This document shows, one piece after another, positions 4,864 through 5,520 of a DNA stretch of 5,520 nt. This DNA is from Aquabacterium sp. (GTDB taxonomy: Bacteria; Pseudomonadota; Gammaproteobacteria; Burkholderiales; Burkholderiaceae_C): the NCBI GenBank assembly GCA_017989885.1, contig JAGNPA010000151.1, forward strand, positions 1-5,520. Reading direction: 5' to 3'. Position 1 is the first letter of the stretch, and the number at the start of each line of letters is the position of its first letter. Below the pieces are notes generated by a model. The model worked only from the letters and a program-made list of their open reading frames with translations. It did not search any database and was not told the DNA's origin. A program made the position numbers and the translations under genes.

Positions 4864-5520
4864 ATGTCATCCACTTTTCCTGTGCACGATACGTCGGCAT
4901 CCGCAGCCTCTGGCTGGGTGGAGGAGTGGTTACGCCGGGCCCGCCCGGTCGACCCCGGCCACCACGATGAGCTGCGCCAGCCCGATGGGCAACTGCGGCC
5001 GGCCTGGCGCGCGCTGGCGACGCAACTGGGCGCGCCCTTTGACGAGCTGAGCCGTTGCCAGGAGGCGTTGGCCCGCCAGATCCGTGAAGACGGCATCACC
5101 TACAACGTCTACAACGCGGCCGGGGGCAGCAGTCGGCCCTGGTCCCTGGAGGCCTTGCCCCTGCTGATCTCGCCCGAGGAGTGGCCGTGGCTGGAGCGCG
5201 GCATTGCCCAGCGCGCCGACCTGCTCAATCGCATCCTGGTCGATACCTATGGCGAGCAGACCCTGTTGCGTGAGGCCATGCTGCCGTCTGCCCTGGTGCT
5301 GGGCCACCCTGGATACCTGCGCGGCCTGCAAGGCACCCAGCCGCTGGGCGGCGTTTACCTGCATGTGGTGGCGTTCGACCTGGCGCGCGGGCCCGATGGC
5401 GCCTGGTGGGTGGTGGGGCAGCGCACCCAGGCCCCCTCGGGGCTGGGCTATGTCATGCAGAACCGCCTGATCGTCTCGCGCCTGTTCCCCGAGGCGTATC
5501 GGGCGCTGAACGTGCAGCAT
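4864..5520 (+). CDS. Circularly permuted type 2 ATP-grasp protein (DUF404/DUF407), N-terminal part
   Basis: This frame is open from ATG 4864 to the right edge, giving 219 codons with no stop, so the gene is partial at its 3' end. It matches the N-terminal half of the COG2308 circularly permuted ATP-grasp family. Diagnostic blocks are ITYNVY (78-83), RPWSLE (91-96), VDTYGEQ (126-132), HPGYLRG (148-154), AFDLARGPDGAWWV (170-183), QRTQAPSGLGY (186-196), NRLIVSRLFPEAYRAL (from 200). Members are predicted ATP-dependent carboxylate-amine or peptide ligases; no substrate is established that I can name. Known neighbours or fusions are an alpha-E (DUF403) domain, transglutaminase-like proteases and the Anbu proteasome-like peptidase. 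In Burkholderiales long forms fused to alpha-E occur. An in-frame GTG at 4813 would add 17 residues; neither start has a clear ribosome-binding site. Residues 1-40 look poorly conserved and hydrophilic. Confidence 0.9.
   Translation, partial: MSSTFPVHDTSASAASGWVEEWLRRARPVDPGHHDELRQPDGQLRPAWRALATQLGAPFDELSRCQEALARQIREDGITYNVYNAAGGSSRPWSLEALPLLISPEEWPWLERGIAQRADLLNRILVDTYGEQTLLREAMLPSALVLGHPGYLRGLQGTQPLGGVYLHVVAFDLARGPDGAWWVVGQRTQAPSGLGYVMQNRLIVSRLFPEAYRALNVQH

Noticed and set aside
4930..5520. Minus-strand open frame to the right edge
   Set aside because: It is antisense to the ATP-grasp gene, which has many diagnostic motifs. The antisense product is Gln-, Ala- and Gly-rich with no recognisable family.
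1..5520. Mobile elements, tRNA or rRNA genes, CRISPR arrays, attachment sites
   Set aside because: I saw no transposase or integrase motifs, no terminal repeats, no regularly spaced repeats and no cloverleaf or rRNA-like sequence. Gaps between genes are all below 200 bases.

Overview
The window is GC-rich and densely coded, with short gaps, abundant CTG/GCC/GGC codons and several weak or non-ATG starts. The proteins resemble those of Betaproteobacteria, most likely Burkholderiales. This is inferred from protein style alone, because there is no rRNA or other marker. I see no insertion sequence, tRNA, CRISPR array or clear compositional break, so it looks like ordinary chromosome.

Layout. (1) Positions 1-111, minus strand: the first 37 codons of an exported protein that runs off the left edge. 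It has a clear signal peptide, a TTG start and a GGAGG ribosome-binding site. (2) Positions 112-304: a divergent intergenic region with a candidate sigma-70 promoter for the minus-strand gene and several short inverted repeats. (3) Positions 305-2735, plus strand: a tight three-gene cluster. It encodes a haem/FAD/NAD(P)H transmembrane ferric-reductase-like protein, then an LrgA/CidA holin-like protein, then its partner LrgB. The gaps are 15 bp and an 8-bp overlap, so co-transcription is likely. (4) Positions 2837-4762, plus strand: a soluble hybrid sensor histidine kinase (PAS-PAS-HisKA-HATPase-REC) whose start is uncertain. (5) From 4864 to the right edge, plus strand: the N-terminal 219 codons of a circularly permuted type 2 ATP-grasp protein (COG2308, DUF404/DUF407). 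This coding region has no stop inside the window.

How the genes may work together. The reductase would carry electrons from cytosolic NAD(P)H through FAD and two haems across the inner membrane. LrgA and LrgB form a paired membrane system, described in other bacteria as holin/antiholin-like and, in some, as a pyruvate transporter. The hybrid kinase is cytoplasmic by sequence and could sense redox state or a small molecule through its PAS domains, but nothing in the window identifies its target. The ATP-grasp gene is probably the first gene of a separate cluster. In related bacteria this family is found beside alpha-E (DUF403), transglutaminase-like and Anbu proteasome-like genes, a predicted and poorly characterised peptide-modification system. 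That is the most interesting lead here, but its decisive neighbours lie beyond the right edge.
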